Positions 8,231-16,223 of a DNA stretch of 27,490 bases are shown piece by piece. The position numbers were made by a program, and so were the translations under genes. Under the pieces are notes generated by a model, which was given only the letters and a program-made list of their open reading frames with translations, searched no databases and was not told where the DNA came from. The stretch is from CAMDMI01 sp036759185 (GTDB taxonomy: Bacteria > Bacteroidota > Bacteroidia > Cytophagales > Flexibacteraceae). The DNA lies in the NCBI GenBank assembly GCA_036759185.1, contig DAIOVD010000038.1:1-27490 (forward strand). The letters run 5' to 3'. Numbering within the stretch: the stretch's first letter is position 1; each line of letters begins with the position of its first letter.

Positions 8231-9121
8231 TTGGAACGAAAAATTATCCTGATCGCAGGTGCGACAGGAACCTCAGGACGATACATTACCTCATCCCTAA
8301 CAGAATCCGGTTACCAGATACGAGCCATCGTTCGGGATAAAAAGAAAGCCAGATCAATTTTACCTGAAGACATCGAATTGGTGGAAGGCGACCTTCGACA
8401 GATTTCTGATGTGGAAAGAGCCATGCAAGGCGTTTCAGGTGTTTACATCAGTCTGGGAATCGAAGAAAATCAGACAGAGAAAACATGGAATCTTTTGACA
8501 GAAGGTCTGAAAAATCTGCTGGTGATCGCCCGTGTCCATGACATCGAACACATTGTCGGGCATTTTATGATGGGAGCCAGACCCGACAAATTTTCCTGTT
8601 CCTCCTGGTGGGGATACAATCTCCAGGCAAAAGCTGTTCAGATTCTGGAAAACAGCCGCATTCCGCTCACGCTCTTTTTCTGTTCTCCCTTCATGGAGAA
8701 TTTCGAAACCCGATTCCGGAAAGGAAAAACAATTCGGATACTGACCGACAGTAAATTTCCGATTTACTGGACTTCTGCCAGACAGGTGGGCAAAATGGCC
8801 GCCAAAGCATTCTTTATCAAAGAATTTCAGGGACAATCGTACTCAGTTCAGGGAACCGAAGCATTGCACCTAAAATCAGCTGCCGAAATTTTTGTCACCT
8901 GCTACAAAAAAGCCAATCTCACATTGCAGAACAGCGACAGCAACCTGGTGAAAATGTTTTCCAGATTCCGGCCGGGGATGGACTTTGAATCACAGTGGAT
9001 GGAAGCCATCAGCAATGAACCCGAAGAATTTGAATCCGAAAAGACCTGGCAGGAATTTGGCATACCTCCGATCCGGTTTTCGGAATTTGCTAAAACCCCG
9101 GATCCGGATTTAATCGGATAA
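8231..9121 (+). CDS. NmrA-like NAD(P)-binding protein (atypical short-chain dehydrogenase)
   Basis: The protein opens with a Rossmann fold: RKIILIAGATGTSGRYITSS holds the GxxGxxG-type loop that binds NAD(P), followed by AIVRDKKKA at the end of strand 2 and VEGDLRQ, typical of NmrA/atypical SDR proteins. No clear Tyr-x-x-x-Lys catalytic pair is evident, as is usual in this group, whose members are oxidoreductases or redox sensors. The frame has no ATG near its start. I choose the TTG at 8231 (MERKIILIAG, 296 residues) because it puts strand 1 at the N-terminus; a TTG at 8198 would add 11 residues. It follows the Crp/Fnr gene on the same strand, behind its own promoter and FNR-type box, so it is a likely regulatory target. 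The substrate is unknown. Confidence 0.8.
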   Translation: MERKIILIAGATGTSGRYITSSLTESGYQIRAIVRDKKKARSILPEDIELVEGDLRQISDVERAMQGVSGVYISLGIEENQTEKTWNLLTEGLKNLLVIARVHDIEHIVGHFMMGARPDKFSCSSWWGYNLQAKAVQILENSRIPLTLFFCSPFMENFETRFRKGKTIRILTDSKFPIYWTSARQVGKMAAKAFFIKEFQGQSYSVQGTEALHLKSAAEIFVTCYKKANLTLQNSDSNLVKMFSRFRPGMDFESQWMEAISNEPEEFESEKTWQEFGIPPIRFSEFAKTPDPDLIG

Positions 9122-9159
9122 GTCCGGTTAGAGATTCGCTGCGGAGGAATTCTTCCGTT

Positions 9160-9167
9160 TATCTTTG
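9160..9167 (+). promoter_or_regulatory. -7 element for the xseA operon
   Basis: TATCTTTG is a perfect match to the Bacteroidota -7 consensus TAnnTTTG, 21 bases before the TTG start of xseA. No convincing -33 TTTG is present at the usual distance. Confidence 0.5.
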
Positions 9168-9188
9168 CCGTCTTAGCTCCTTATCCCA

Positions 9189-10412
9189 TTGCCGGTTTAC
9201 AGTTTAAGTGATCTCAACCAGCACATTCGTGCCACTCTGGAAGACGCCTATCCCGAAGCGATCTGGGTAAGGGCTGAAATTGCAGGATTCAATCTGAATA
9301 CATTTTCCGGTCATTGTTATCTGGAACTATCAGACGGCCATGGTCAACAGGCGAAAGCCAGGGCGATGATCTGGAAAAAAACCTACGAAGTTCTGCAGTC
9401 TAAATTCCGGATCCAGACCGGAACCCACCTGGAAAAAGGGCTTCGGGTGCAATTGCTGGTGAAGGTTGAATTCAATGTCCAATACGGACTCAGTCTTGTG
9501 GTCTGGGACATTGACGCCAGTTACACCATGGGCGATCTGGCCATACGCAAAGCCGAAGTCGTGAACCACCTCAAAAAGGACGGCATCATGGACCAGAACA
9601 AGAAAACTCAACTGGCCTTTCCCTGCCAGCAAATTGCGGTGATTTCATCTCCAACCGCTGCCGGGCTGGAAGATTTCCAGCAGCACATTTTACAGAATGA
9701 GTATGGATTTGGATTTTCTCTCACTCTTTTCCCGGCACAAATGCAGGGAAAGGAAGCCGGAATTTCCATCGCCACTGCGTTTGAAGAAATCCGCAAACAG
9801 AAAACGGCTTTTGACCTTGTGGTCCTGATCCGGGGAGGTGGAAGCTCGCTCGATCTTCAGATTTTTGATGAATATGAAGCGGCTGCTGCGATCTGTCAAT
9901 GCCCATTGCCTGTTTTTACCGGTATCGGTCATGAGCGGGACGAATCCGTCTGTGACCAGGCAGCATTTGCCCATTTCAAAACCCCGACTGCTGTTGCCCA
10001 TCATTTAATCGACCTTTTTCTGGAAGCCGATTCCCAGGTTGTAAATCTGGTTCAGAATATGGCTCAAAATCTCTCCTGGATGGTGAGGAAACAGGAACAG
10101 GATTTTGAAAATATAAGCTTTCGGATTTACAGAAACGCAGGAGATAAAATTCAGAAAGAGAATCAATTGTTTCAGTCTTTCCTTCATCAGACACTTCGGG
10201 TTTCATCTCAAACCATTTTTCGGAAAGAATCCGAGCTGGATTCGATTGAAAAACACATCCGGCTCGTAAATCCAGAGAATATTCTGAAACTGGGTTATGC
10301 CCGGATTTTTCAGGATGGGAAACGAAAAAAATCAAAAAGCGAAATCAACGAACAGGTTCCGGTCGCTATACAATTTCAGGACGGAACCCTTCTGACCAAT
10401 ACCAAACCATAA
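9189..10412 (+). CDS. xseA: Exodeoxyribonuclease VII large subunit
   Basis: This 407-residue protein has the normal length for XseA. An N-terminal OB-fold (about 20-110: WVRAEIAGFNLNTFSGHCYL) binds single-stranded DNA. The catalytic domain follows, with the family signatures IAVISSPTAAGLEDF (about 149-163), LIRGGGSSLDLQIFDE (213-228) and PVFTGIGHERDESVCDQAA (241-259). A helical C-terminal part probably holds the small subunits. With XseB it degrades single-stranded DNA in the cytoplasm in both directions and takes part in mismatch repair and removal of damaged DNA. The start is a TTG at 9189; MPVYSLSDLNQHIRATLE is the conserved N-terminus and no ATG is available. xseB begins 1 base after the stop, so the two are co-translated. 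Confidence 0.97.
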   Translation: MPVYSLSDLNQHIRATLEDAYPEAIWVRAEIAGFNLNTFSGHCYLELSDGHGQQAKARAMIWKKTYEVLQSKFRIQTGTHLEKGLRVQLLVKVEFNVQYGLSLVVWDIDASYTMGDLAIRKAEVVNHLKKDGIMDQNKKTQLAFPCQQIAVISSPTAAGLEDFQQHILQNEYGFGFSLTLFPAQMQGKEAGISIATAFEEIRKQKTAFDLVVLIRGGGSSLDLQIFDEYEAAAAICQCPLPVFTGIGHERDESVCDQAAFAHFKTPTAVAHHLIDLFLEADSQVVNLVQNMAQNLSWMVRKQEQDFENISFRIYRNAGDKIQKENQLFQSFLHQTLRVSSQTIFRKESELDSIEKHIRLVNPENILKLGYARIFQDGKRKKSKSEINEQVPVAIQFQDGTLLTNTKP

Positions 10413-10413
10413 T

Positions 10414-10602
10414 ATGAAATACCAGGAAGCCTTACAGGAACTCAAACAAATCGGACACAGGATCGAAAACGAAGACCTGGATCTGGATAAAATAGAAGAA
10501 CTTCTTTTACGTGCACAGGAACTGGCTCAGATATGCCGGTTATCTTTGCGCAGGGTTAACGACCGTCTCAACGAATTTCAATCGTCACAGAACGAAGCCT
10601 GA
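10414..10602 (+). CDS. xseB: Exodeoxyribonuclease VII small subunit
   Basis: This 62-residue acidic helical protein has the XseB pattern: MKYQEALQELKQIGHRIENE, then a Leu-rich helix (LDKIEELLLRAQELAQIC) and LRRVNDRL. XseB forms a helical hairpin that binds several-fold to the C-terminal helices of XseA and is needed for nuclease activity. It begins 1 base after the xseA stop and ends 6 bases before the next gene. The length is typical of Bacteroidota XseB. Confidence 0.95.
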   Translation: MKYQEALQELKQIGHRIENEDLDLDKIEELLLRAQELAQICRLSLRRVNDRLNEFQSSQNEA

Positions 10603-10608
10603 TACTTT

Positions 10609-11610
10609 ATGAAGAAACTTATCCAGGAAAACGGACCGTCCAAAGTCTGGATCCAAACCTGGCTCGACGAATCCGGCGAAGCAGCGGAGCCGTATCCTTT
10701 TCCGGAAAACGATGAGTGGACAGGACAGTTGTTCAACTATTACTTTCTGTCCAACTTTTCAGCGGACGGAGTCGGAGTGATTGATGCCAACCATTCCGGG
10801 TTTCCTGCCTTGAAGGAATTACTTGACCGCTATTTTCAGAATGGCGAGCTGAGTGGAGTACATGCAGCGCTGGTGCAGGATTGGGCCGATTCTTCCGGAA
10901 CGGCAAGCGAAGATGCCTTCTGGTTTTCGGTGGCCTGGGATCAGTTTCAGGTGGATGAATACGAAGGAAAAGCGCTCGGATTTTATTTCGCCAGAGAGCG
11001 ATCCACATTCCTAAATATGAACGGGGCAGAACCAATCGTGCTTCGTGGACTGCCGATCAAAAAGCCTGAGTTTGCCTGCCTCATACTTCCGGACGGGATG
11101 GATGGATTTCAGATCTACATTCAGGAGCCCAACACGTCGGCCTGGTCAAGGAAATTGTTCCCGTTTCTAAGGCAAACTGACGATGCGTTCCATTCCAAAG
11201 AGTTTTTCAAAATGTGCAAGTCGTTCAGTGAAGATGTGATTGTGAAAGAGCAGCATCAGCCTCGTGAACAACAGGTGAGTTTTCTCGCCGACAGTCTGCA
11301 ATACGCCAGTGAAAACAAGTCTGTCAATTTTGAAAACTTCAAGCAGGAAGTGCTCAAAGAACCAGCCATCATTGACGCATTCGATCAATACCAGGAAAAG
11401 TACACGGAAGAACGCCAGTGGAATCCGCCGGACCAGTTTGCCGTGACCGAACAATCACATAATCAGGCGAAAAAGTTTGTAAAGTCCATCATCAAACTGG
11501 ACAAGAACTTTCATATTTATGTGCATGGGAACAAAGAGAGAATTGATAAAGGATACGACGAAAACCGGAAACTGCATTTTTACCAGCTTTGGTTTGATGC
11601 AGAAGCCTGA
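10609..11610 (+). CDS. Probable nucleoid-associated protein, NA37/YejK (NdpA) family
   Basis: This 333-residue soluble protein has no signal peptide or membrane segment. I assign it to the NA37 family from the general layout and from its C-terminus, FVKSIIKLDKNFHIYVHGNK followed by ERIDKGYDENRKLHFYQLWF, which resembles Bacteroidota proteins annotated as nucleoid-associated. The length fits that family (about 335). E. coli YejK is found on the nucleoid, but its biochemical role is not well defined. The gene starts 6 bases after xseB and is surely in the xseAB operon, which suits a role in DNA metabolism. The family call comes from recognition of pattern, not from a profile match. Confidence 0.62.
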   Translation: MKKLIQENGPSKVWIQTWLDESGEAAEPYPFPENDEWTGQLFNYYFLSNFSADGVGVIDANHSGFPALKELLDRYFQNGELSGVHAALVQDWADSSGTASEDAFWFSVAWDQFQVDEYEGKALGFYFARERSTFLNMNGAEPIVLRGLPIKKPEFACLILPDGMDGFQIYIQEPNTSAWSRKLFPFLRQTDDAFHSKEFFKMCKSFSEDVIVKEQHQPREQQVSFLADSLQYASENKSVNFENFKQEVLKEPAIIDAFDQYQEKYTEERQWNPPDQFAVTEQSHNQAKKFVKSIIKLDKNFHIYVHGNKERIDKGYDENRKLHFYQLWFDAEA

Positions 11611-11745
11611 TACCAAAAGAATGACCGGTTCTCCTCTGACTTTCACCTCCACTCCTATTTTCCAGGACATTTGAACAATGAATCGGTTGTTTCGGGCGTT
11701 CCTTCCCGGCGGCTGCTATTGCCAAAAAAAAGACTACTCCACTAC

Positions 11746-12528
11746 ATGAATCAATATCTGCGGAAACTCCTTTTTGCTCTGGCGGGATTCTTCCTGACGG
11801 GACTGATTTCCGCACAACCCGAAAAGGTAACAGTTCCGGTAGTCCCCCGCGAATTTCCGGTGAGGGTGGCCATTAAACTGGTGGATATGGCGACACAAAA
11901 GCCAGTACCTTATGCTTCGGTGAGGATATTGGGAACAAAAAAAGGCCTGGTTACCGACAGCAATGGTTTCTTCACGATGGTGATTACCCAAAAAGACACA
12001 CTGAGAATCAGCAGTCTTGGGTACCATGATTTGTATTATGTGAAAGATCCTTCCCGGCAGACCAGCTTTTATGAGGTTGTTCAAATGAAATCGAAGATTT
12101 TTGAGCTGAGCGCCATTCAGATTATGGCGAAGCGAAACAAAGATCTAAGCAACCCGATGCTTCGGTGGGAATACAAAGCGAAGTTCCAGCCGAAAGTCTG
12201 GCTGTTTCACACACCAACCGGTGAGCCACCGGAAGCACCGACTCTGATGTCGCCAATTTCATTTCTCTATGACCGCTACAGTCGCCGGGGAAAAGCTGCC
12301 CGTAAATTAAAAGATATGGTGGCAGAAAGGGCCCGCAAAAAGAGAAACGCCGTCCGTTACAACGCAGCCAAAGTGCAGGGCTGGACGGGTCTGCAGGACG
12401 ATGAAATCGATGAATTTATGCGGTTCTGTCCTATGCCGGACGGTTTCCTGGAAGAAGCCAGCGAACTGGAGATCATAGACCGGACGTTTCAATGTCTGGA
12501 AGATTTCGACAACCGTGACGAAAAATAA
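11746..12528 (+). CDS. Exported protein with a carboxypeptidase-regulatory-like beta domain
   Basis: The start at 11746 is chosen because it begins a good signal peptide (MNQYLRKLLFALAGFFLTGL, cleaved near ISAQ); a frame from 11671 adds 25 residues ahead of it. This gives 260 residues. Residues about 42-115 form a CarboxypepD_reg-like beta-sandwich: VDMATQKPVPYASVRILGTK, then GLVTDSNGFFTMVI and LRISSLGYHDL. In Bacteroidota this module opens TonB-dependent receptors, but here no plug or barrel follows. The C-terminal half is basic and rich in Arg/Lys (ARKLKDMVAERARKKRNAVR) and unassigned. The protein is probably periplasmic or surface-located. It is separated from the NA37-like gene by 135 bases and converges with the thioredoxin-fold gene. 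Confidence 0.72.
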   Translation: MNQYLRKLLFALAGFFLTGLISAQPEKVTVPVVPREFPVRVAIKLVDMATQKPVPYASVRILGTKKGLVTDSNGFFTMVITQKDTLRISSLGYHDLYYVKDPSRQTSFYEVVQMKSKIFELSAIQIMAKRNKDLSNPMLRWEYKAKFQPKVWLFHTPTGEPPEAPTLMSPISFLYDRYSRRGKAARKLKDMVAERARKKRNAVRYNAAKVQGWTGLQDDEIDEFMRFCPMPDGFLEEASELEIIDRTFQCLEDFDNRDEK

Positions 12529-12552
12529 GGAATCAGAATGCCCTTTATTTTT
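12521..12552. terminator. Weak bidirectional terminator between convergent genes
   Basis: AAAATAAGG and CCTTTATTTT can pair with one bulged base around an 11-base loop, with A/T tracts on both outer sides. It covers the end of the exported-protein gene and lies at the stop of the convergent thioredoxin-fold gene. Only two G-C pairs hold the stem. Confidence 0.35.
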
Positions 12553-13780
12553 TGACGGCTTTTTTCACGGACGGAGCTTTTTTTACTGTTGCTTTCAAGG
12601 AAGCATTGATTTCATCCAAAAGAGTTTTTGTGCCGGACACATCAGAACCCGATTTCTCTCCTACCTGGATTGCTTTTTCTGCCTGCACTTTTGCTTCCGC
12701 TTTTTTTCCGTTTTTAAATAAAAGGTTTGCATACGTATCGATTACGGCAGAATTCCCGGGAGCAAGTTCTGCTCCCTTTTTTGCCCAGCCTTCTGCAAGC
12801 TGAAGGTGTGGTTTATGGATTGAGATCTCAAACATTCTCCAGGCATACTCATTCAACTCATCCGGATTACTGCTTCCAAACCGATTCATGTGATCCACAA
12901 TCTTTTGGGCCATCAATTCCAGGTTTTCTCCGGCATAGGCAATTTCTGACTCGGAAATAACTTTATCACTTCCTTGCAGGTTGAGTTTCCGGATACTTTC
13001 TTTTGATTTTGTAAACCGGACAGCATCCTGGTAGTTGGCTGCTTCTTTCAACTCTCCATAATACACCTCCTTCAATTTAGAATTGACCGAATCCGCTGAA
13101 TATTTTGCTGTGAACGCTTCCCTGTTTTCAAGAAAGTGCATGAACAATGGATTTTCAGCATTTCGCACAAAATCAAAAAGAATCCGCCAGTTGGGAAGAT
13201 TGATCCAGGTTGATTTATCCTGAGTTGCGATGTATTCATCAAAAGCCGCCTTCTGATCTGTTGACTCTGCATCTTTTAAGGCTGCCAGATAGGTATAAGC
13301 TGCCGGAAAAGAGGACGGATTCCCTTTAAACTTCTTTGCAAGTCCGGCCAGATTCAGATCCGGATTTAAGGCGATTTTCCCCAGTTCGATCAGGTCTTTG
13401 CCATCCCTGGCACCCACTGTTCTGTGTACAACAGCGCCTTCTGCATTCAGAAAAAGCAAGGTTGGGTACATGGTGACACTGTGGAGTTTGGCCAACTCTA
13501 TGCCTTCCCCTTTTTCCATATCAATTTTGGCATTGATAAAATTGGCGTTGTAAAACTGTCCGACTTCCGGTAATGGAAAAGCAGCTTTGGCCATCCATTT
13601 GCAGGGACCACACCACGAAGTGTACGCGTCCACGAAAATGAGTTTCTTTTCCTGAGCGGCTTTGGCTTTGATTTCAGCGATGGTACCGTGTTCGAACTGA
13701 ATTCCGGGCGTGGTTTGAGAAAAACCGGAAACCGAAAGAATTCCGGTTAGAATCGCCAGAATGGAAGATCTGAATTTCAT
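12545..13780 (-). CDS. Exported thioredoxin-fold protein with C-terminal TPR-like helices
   Basis: The start at 13780 begins a signal peptide (MKFRSSILAILTGILSVSGF, cleaved near SQ); the frame open to 13867 adds 29 residues without signal character. The product has 411 residues. Residues about 25-140 are a thioredoxin fold with the redox motif Trp56-Cys57-Gly-Pro-Cys60 (AYTSWCGPCKWM) and the cis-Pro loop VTMYPTLLF. The region 150-400 is helical, with a TPR-like unit near the end (SAVIDTYANLLFKNGKKAEA). The extreme C-terminus is a short Lys/Ala tail (VKKAPSVKKAVKK). It should act as a periplasmic thiol oxidoreductase; the partner is unknown. It lies 83 bases downstream of the MFS gene on the same strand. 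Confidence 0.85.
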   Translation of the reverse strand: MKFRSSILAILTGILSVSGFSQTTPGIQFEHGTIAEIKAKAAQEKKLIFVDAYTSWCGPCKWMAKAAFPLPEVGQFYNANFINAKIDMEKGEGIELAKLHSVTMYPTLLFLNAEGAVVHRTVGARDGKDLIELGKIALNPDLNLAGLAKKFKGNPSSFPAAYTYLAALKDAESTDQKAAFDEYIATQDKSTWINLPNWRILFDFVRNAENPLFMHFLENREAFTAKYSADSVNSKLKEVYYGELKEAANYQDAVRFTKSKESIRKLNLQGSDKVISESEIAYAGENLELMAQKIVDHMNRFGSSNPDELNEYAWRMFEISIHKPHLQLAEGWAKKGAELAPGNSAVIDTYANLLFKNGKKAEAKVQAEKAIQVGEKSGSDVSGTKTLLDEINASLKATVKKAPSVKKAVKK

Positions 13781-13863
13781 AGAGAAGTAAAATTGAGGAT
13801 GTAAAAGTGCCATCATTATCCGGACAGTACAACGGTTGATTGGAATTGATCTTTGAACCAGGC

Positions 13864-15075
13864 TCATTGGTGTTCATTTCTCTTTCCCAGAAGATAAAAG
13901 CCTGCAGCCGTAAACAGGGAAAGCCCAATGAAAAAATGGAACATCGAATCAAATCCATACCAGGCTGCTATCGTTAGTCCCAGAGAAGGAGCGGCGATAT
14001 TGGCCAGTCCATACCCAATGGAATACAGTGCAGAATACTCCCCTTTCCGGTGTTGGCCACCTCTGGAAATGGAATAATTCATCATAAAAGGCATGGCAAA
14101 AATCTCCGAAAGGGTAATCACCAGGGTGTAAACCAATGCGAAAAAGAGCAATCCGTTTCCGAATTCCAGAAACAGAAAAGAAAGAGGTACCAGCAAAACG
14201 CCAATGATGATCAGAGAAAAAATCCGGCCTCGAAGTTCCAGCCAGGCAACCAGAGGCATTTCAATCAGCACCACCAGCAAACCATTCAAACCCAGAAGCA
14301 GACCTATGGTGTCTTCCTGGTAATGACAAACCGTTTTGAAAAACTGCGGCATACTGGCGAACAATTGAAAGAAGGAAATCCCGTAAAAGGCGACCAGAAG
14401 GACAAAAAACAGGTAAGGCCAATCCTGATAGGCTGATTTTCCTTTATGAATTGGTTCTGATTGATGTTTCGTGTGAACAACTTCTGCCTTACGGGGAAGA
14501 AAGAAAAACAACAGCGCCGCTGCACCAAAACTTGTGGCGGCATCAATGATAAACAATGTTTTAAAACCAAGGGCCAACGCAATAAATCCACCGGCAGCAG
14601 GACCGACGGAGAATCCCAGGTTGACGGCCAACCGCACCAATGAAACCGATCGGGTACGGTTCTCGGGTGTACTGAAATTGCCAATGGCTGCGGAATTTGC
14701 CGGTCGGAAAATATCGGCTACAAATGCGTAGACAAACATCACAATGGAAATCCCGATTTGCGACTCAACCCACAGCAACAGAAACAGAATCAATCCGGAG
14801 CCGATGAGAGAACCCATCATAATCGGATAGTGATGGAAACGATCGGTGAGCCAGCCACCAGCATAGCTTCCGAGCACACTTCCAATTCCGTAAAAGCTGA
14901 GTATAATCCCTGCCGTCTCCATGCTGAAATGCAAATCCCGGGTGAGATACAGCGACGAAAACATCAACACCATCGACCCGCTGCGGTTGATCAGCATCGA
15001 CACCGACAACACCCAGATGTTGCGTTGAAGATCCGCGAATGATCGTATATAAGATGAAAAGAGGCCAGCCAGCAT
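13864..15075 (-). CDS. Major facilitator superfamily transporter
   Basis: This 403-residue membrane protein has about 12 hydrophobic segments. The MFS motif A is visible between helices 2 and 3 (GSYAGGWLTDRFHHYP), and a second half with similar layout follows a central loop rich in charged residues (PRKAEVVHTKHQSEPIHKGK). The features fit the drug/metabolite efflux type of MFS (MDR-like), but the substrate cannot be read from sequence. A perfect Bacteroidota -7 element ends only 4 bases before the ATG, so the mRNA is likely leaderless. A strong terminator upstream separates it from the TonB gene, so it begins its own transcript. Confidence 0.9.
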   Translation of the reverse strand: MLAGLFSSYIRSFADLQRNIWVLSVSMLINRSGSMVLMFSSLYLTRDLHFSMETAGIILSFYGIGSVLGSYAGGWLTDRFHHYPIMMGSLIGSGLILFLLLWVESQIGISIVMFVYAFVADIFRPANSAAIGNFSTPENRTRSVSLVRLAVNLGFSVGPAAGGFIALALGFKTLFIIDAATSFGAAALLFFFLPRKAEVVHTKHQSEPIHKGKSAYQDWPYLFFVLLVAFYGISFFQLFASMPQFFKTVCHYQEDTIGLLLGLNGLLVVLIEMPLVAWLELRGRIFSLIIIGVLLVPLSFLFLEFGNGLLFFALVYTLVITLSEIFAMPFMMNYSISRGGQHRKGEYSALYSIGYGLANIAAPSLGLTIAAWYGFDSMFHFFIGLSLFTAAGFYLLGKRNEHQ

Positions 15076-15079
15076 GGCA

Positions 15080-15087
15080 CAAAAGTA
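15080..15087 (-). promoter_or_regulatory. -7 element for the MFS gene, leaderless transcript
   Basis: Read on the minus strand, TACTTTTG matches TAnnTTTG exactly and is followed by four bases and the ATG of the MFS gene. Transcription would start at or next to the start codon. No good -33 TTTG is seen. Confidence 0.5.
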
Positions 15088-15143
15088 GAAGTTCAGAAAT
15101 GGAATCCGATTAGAAAAACCGTTACCCGATTACCATTTATCCG

Positions 15144-15189
15144 AAAACAAAAAGCCCCGTCCGTGAATAAGGACAGGGCTTTTTGTTTT
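15144..15189 (-). terminator. Strong terminator after the TonB gene
   Basis: A long near-perfect stem (AAAACAAAAAGCCC pairing with GGGCTTTTTGTTTT, plus inner GTCC/GGAC) surrounds an 8-base loop. It has T-rich flanks in both directions. On the minus strand it follows the TonB stop by about 18 bases. Confidence 0.88.
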
Positions 15190-15207
15190 CAAACCTGCTT
15201 TTCTGCT

Positions 15208-16014
15208 TTACAAACTGAATTTGATGGGTTGGATAATTTTCACTTTCACTGCCCGGCCACCTTGCTTGCCCGGAATCCATTTTGGCATTTGGGAAACAAC
15301 CCGAACCGCTTCTTCATCGCAACCCGATCCGATACCTTTCAGAACCTGAACATCTGTGATGGATCCATCGGCCATCACAATAAAGGATAAATGCACTTTC
15401 CCTGTGATCTCTCTTTGAAGAGCCCGCGATGGATATTTCAGATTTTTACTAAAGTATTCCTGCACGTTGCCTTCCGGAAACTGAGGCATCTGATCCACCA
15501 CAAGAAAAGCTTCTTCTTCCGGTTCAGGTTCAGAACCGATGACTTCTCCTGTCCCGGTATTGTCCAGACTGAGCTCATTCGGATCAGCAGATGGATCGCC
15601 CTGAACCGTTTCGGTTGCAGCCTGCACGTTTTTCATTTCCTCCTGCTTCGGCGGATCTTCTTCCAGAACTTCCTCATCCGGTGCTACTTCCGGCGGCACA
15701 AACCGAACAGTGGAAACTTGTGGCGGTGGTGGTGAAGATGGCAAAGGCGGAGGAGGAGGCGTTTTCGGATCAATCGGCGGTGGTTCCACCATTTTGGGAT
15801 CCACAAGTTCCACTTCGGTTTCAACTGGCTCCGGTTCTGACACAAACTTATCCCAAAGAAAAGGCCCCAAAACCGCCAGTGAGAACAAAATATGTCCGGT
15901 AACAAATGCCTTCAGCAGATTGTCGGGATACAATTTCCGGATCAGAAACGCTCCGTAGGAAGTGTTCCGTCCTTCAAAAATGAGGGTATCCAAATCAGCT
16001 TTCTGGTTTTGCAT
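15208..16014 (-). CDS. TonB-family energy transducer
   Basis: This 268-residue protein has the three parts of TonB. A cytoplasmic N-terminus (FEGRNTSYGAFLIRKLYPDN, common in Bacteroidota TonB) leads into one inner-membrane helix at about 34-55. A Pro/Glu-rich periplasmic linker covers about 60-125 and includes a run of Pro at 86-97. The C-terminal TonB domain covers 178-268 (LKYPSRALQREITGKVHLSF, FIVMADGSITDVQVLKG, MPKWIPGKQGGRAVKVK). TonB carries energy from ExbB/ExbD to outer-membrane receptors of the SusC type; no exbB or exbD is in the window. The gene stands alone, with terminators on both sides, and may be one of several TonB copies in the genome. Confidence 0.93.
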   Translation of the reverse strand: MQNQKADLDTLIFEGRNTSYGAFLIRKLYPDNLLKAFVTGHILFSLAVLGPFLWDKFVSEPEPVETEVELVDPKMVEPPPIDPKTPPPPPLPSSPPPPQVSTVRFVPPEVAPDEEVLEEDPPKQEEMKNVQAATETVQGDPSADPNELSLDNTGTGEVIGSEPEPEEEAFLVVDQMPQFPEGNVQEYFSKNLKYPSRALQREITGKVHLSFIVMADGSITDVQVLKGIGSGCDEEAVRVVSQMPKWIPGKQGGRAVKVKIIQPIKFSL

Positions 16015-16161
16015 AATCAGCGGCGTTGACGAAAAGTCAGGCTGCAGGTTTCAGTGAGAAAGGACAAAGAAAGGAAAAACCCTGACTGAATGCAGCATGG
16101 GTTCCGTCTGTTTGAAAAACAGGCCACCTGGAAACGGATGATACCCCAGTTATTTTGAGCA

Positions 16162-16194
16162 ATAAAAAACTCCCGAAGAATATTCTCCGGGAGT
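16162..16194 (-). terminator. Intrinsic terminator after the second NmrA-like gene
   Basis: On the minus strand ACTCCCG pairs with CGGGAGT and is followed by a T-tract (TTTTTTATT). The loop contains the palindrome AGAATATTCT, which may extend the stem. It lies about 30 bases after the stop at 16224. Confidence 0.85.
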
Positions 16195-16223
16195 CTGACT
16201 TCCTGAGGGCTGAGTAGATTTTT

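Noticed and set aside
14050..14436. A 128-codon plus-strand frame within the MFS gene
   Set aside because: It is the Gln/Lys/Asn-rich antisense shadow of a strong membrane-protein gene.
15710..15958. A Gly-rich plus-strand protein (GGGGEDGKGGGGGVFG)
   Set aside because: It is the complement of the proline-rich linker of TonB on the minus strand.
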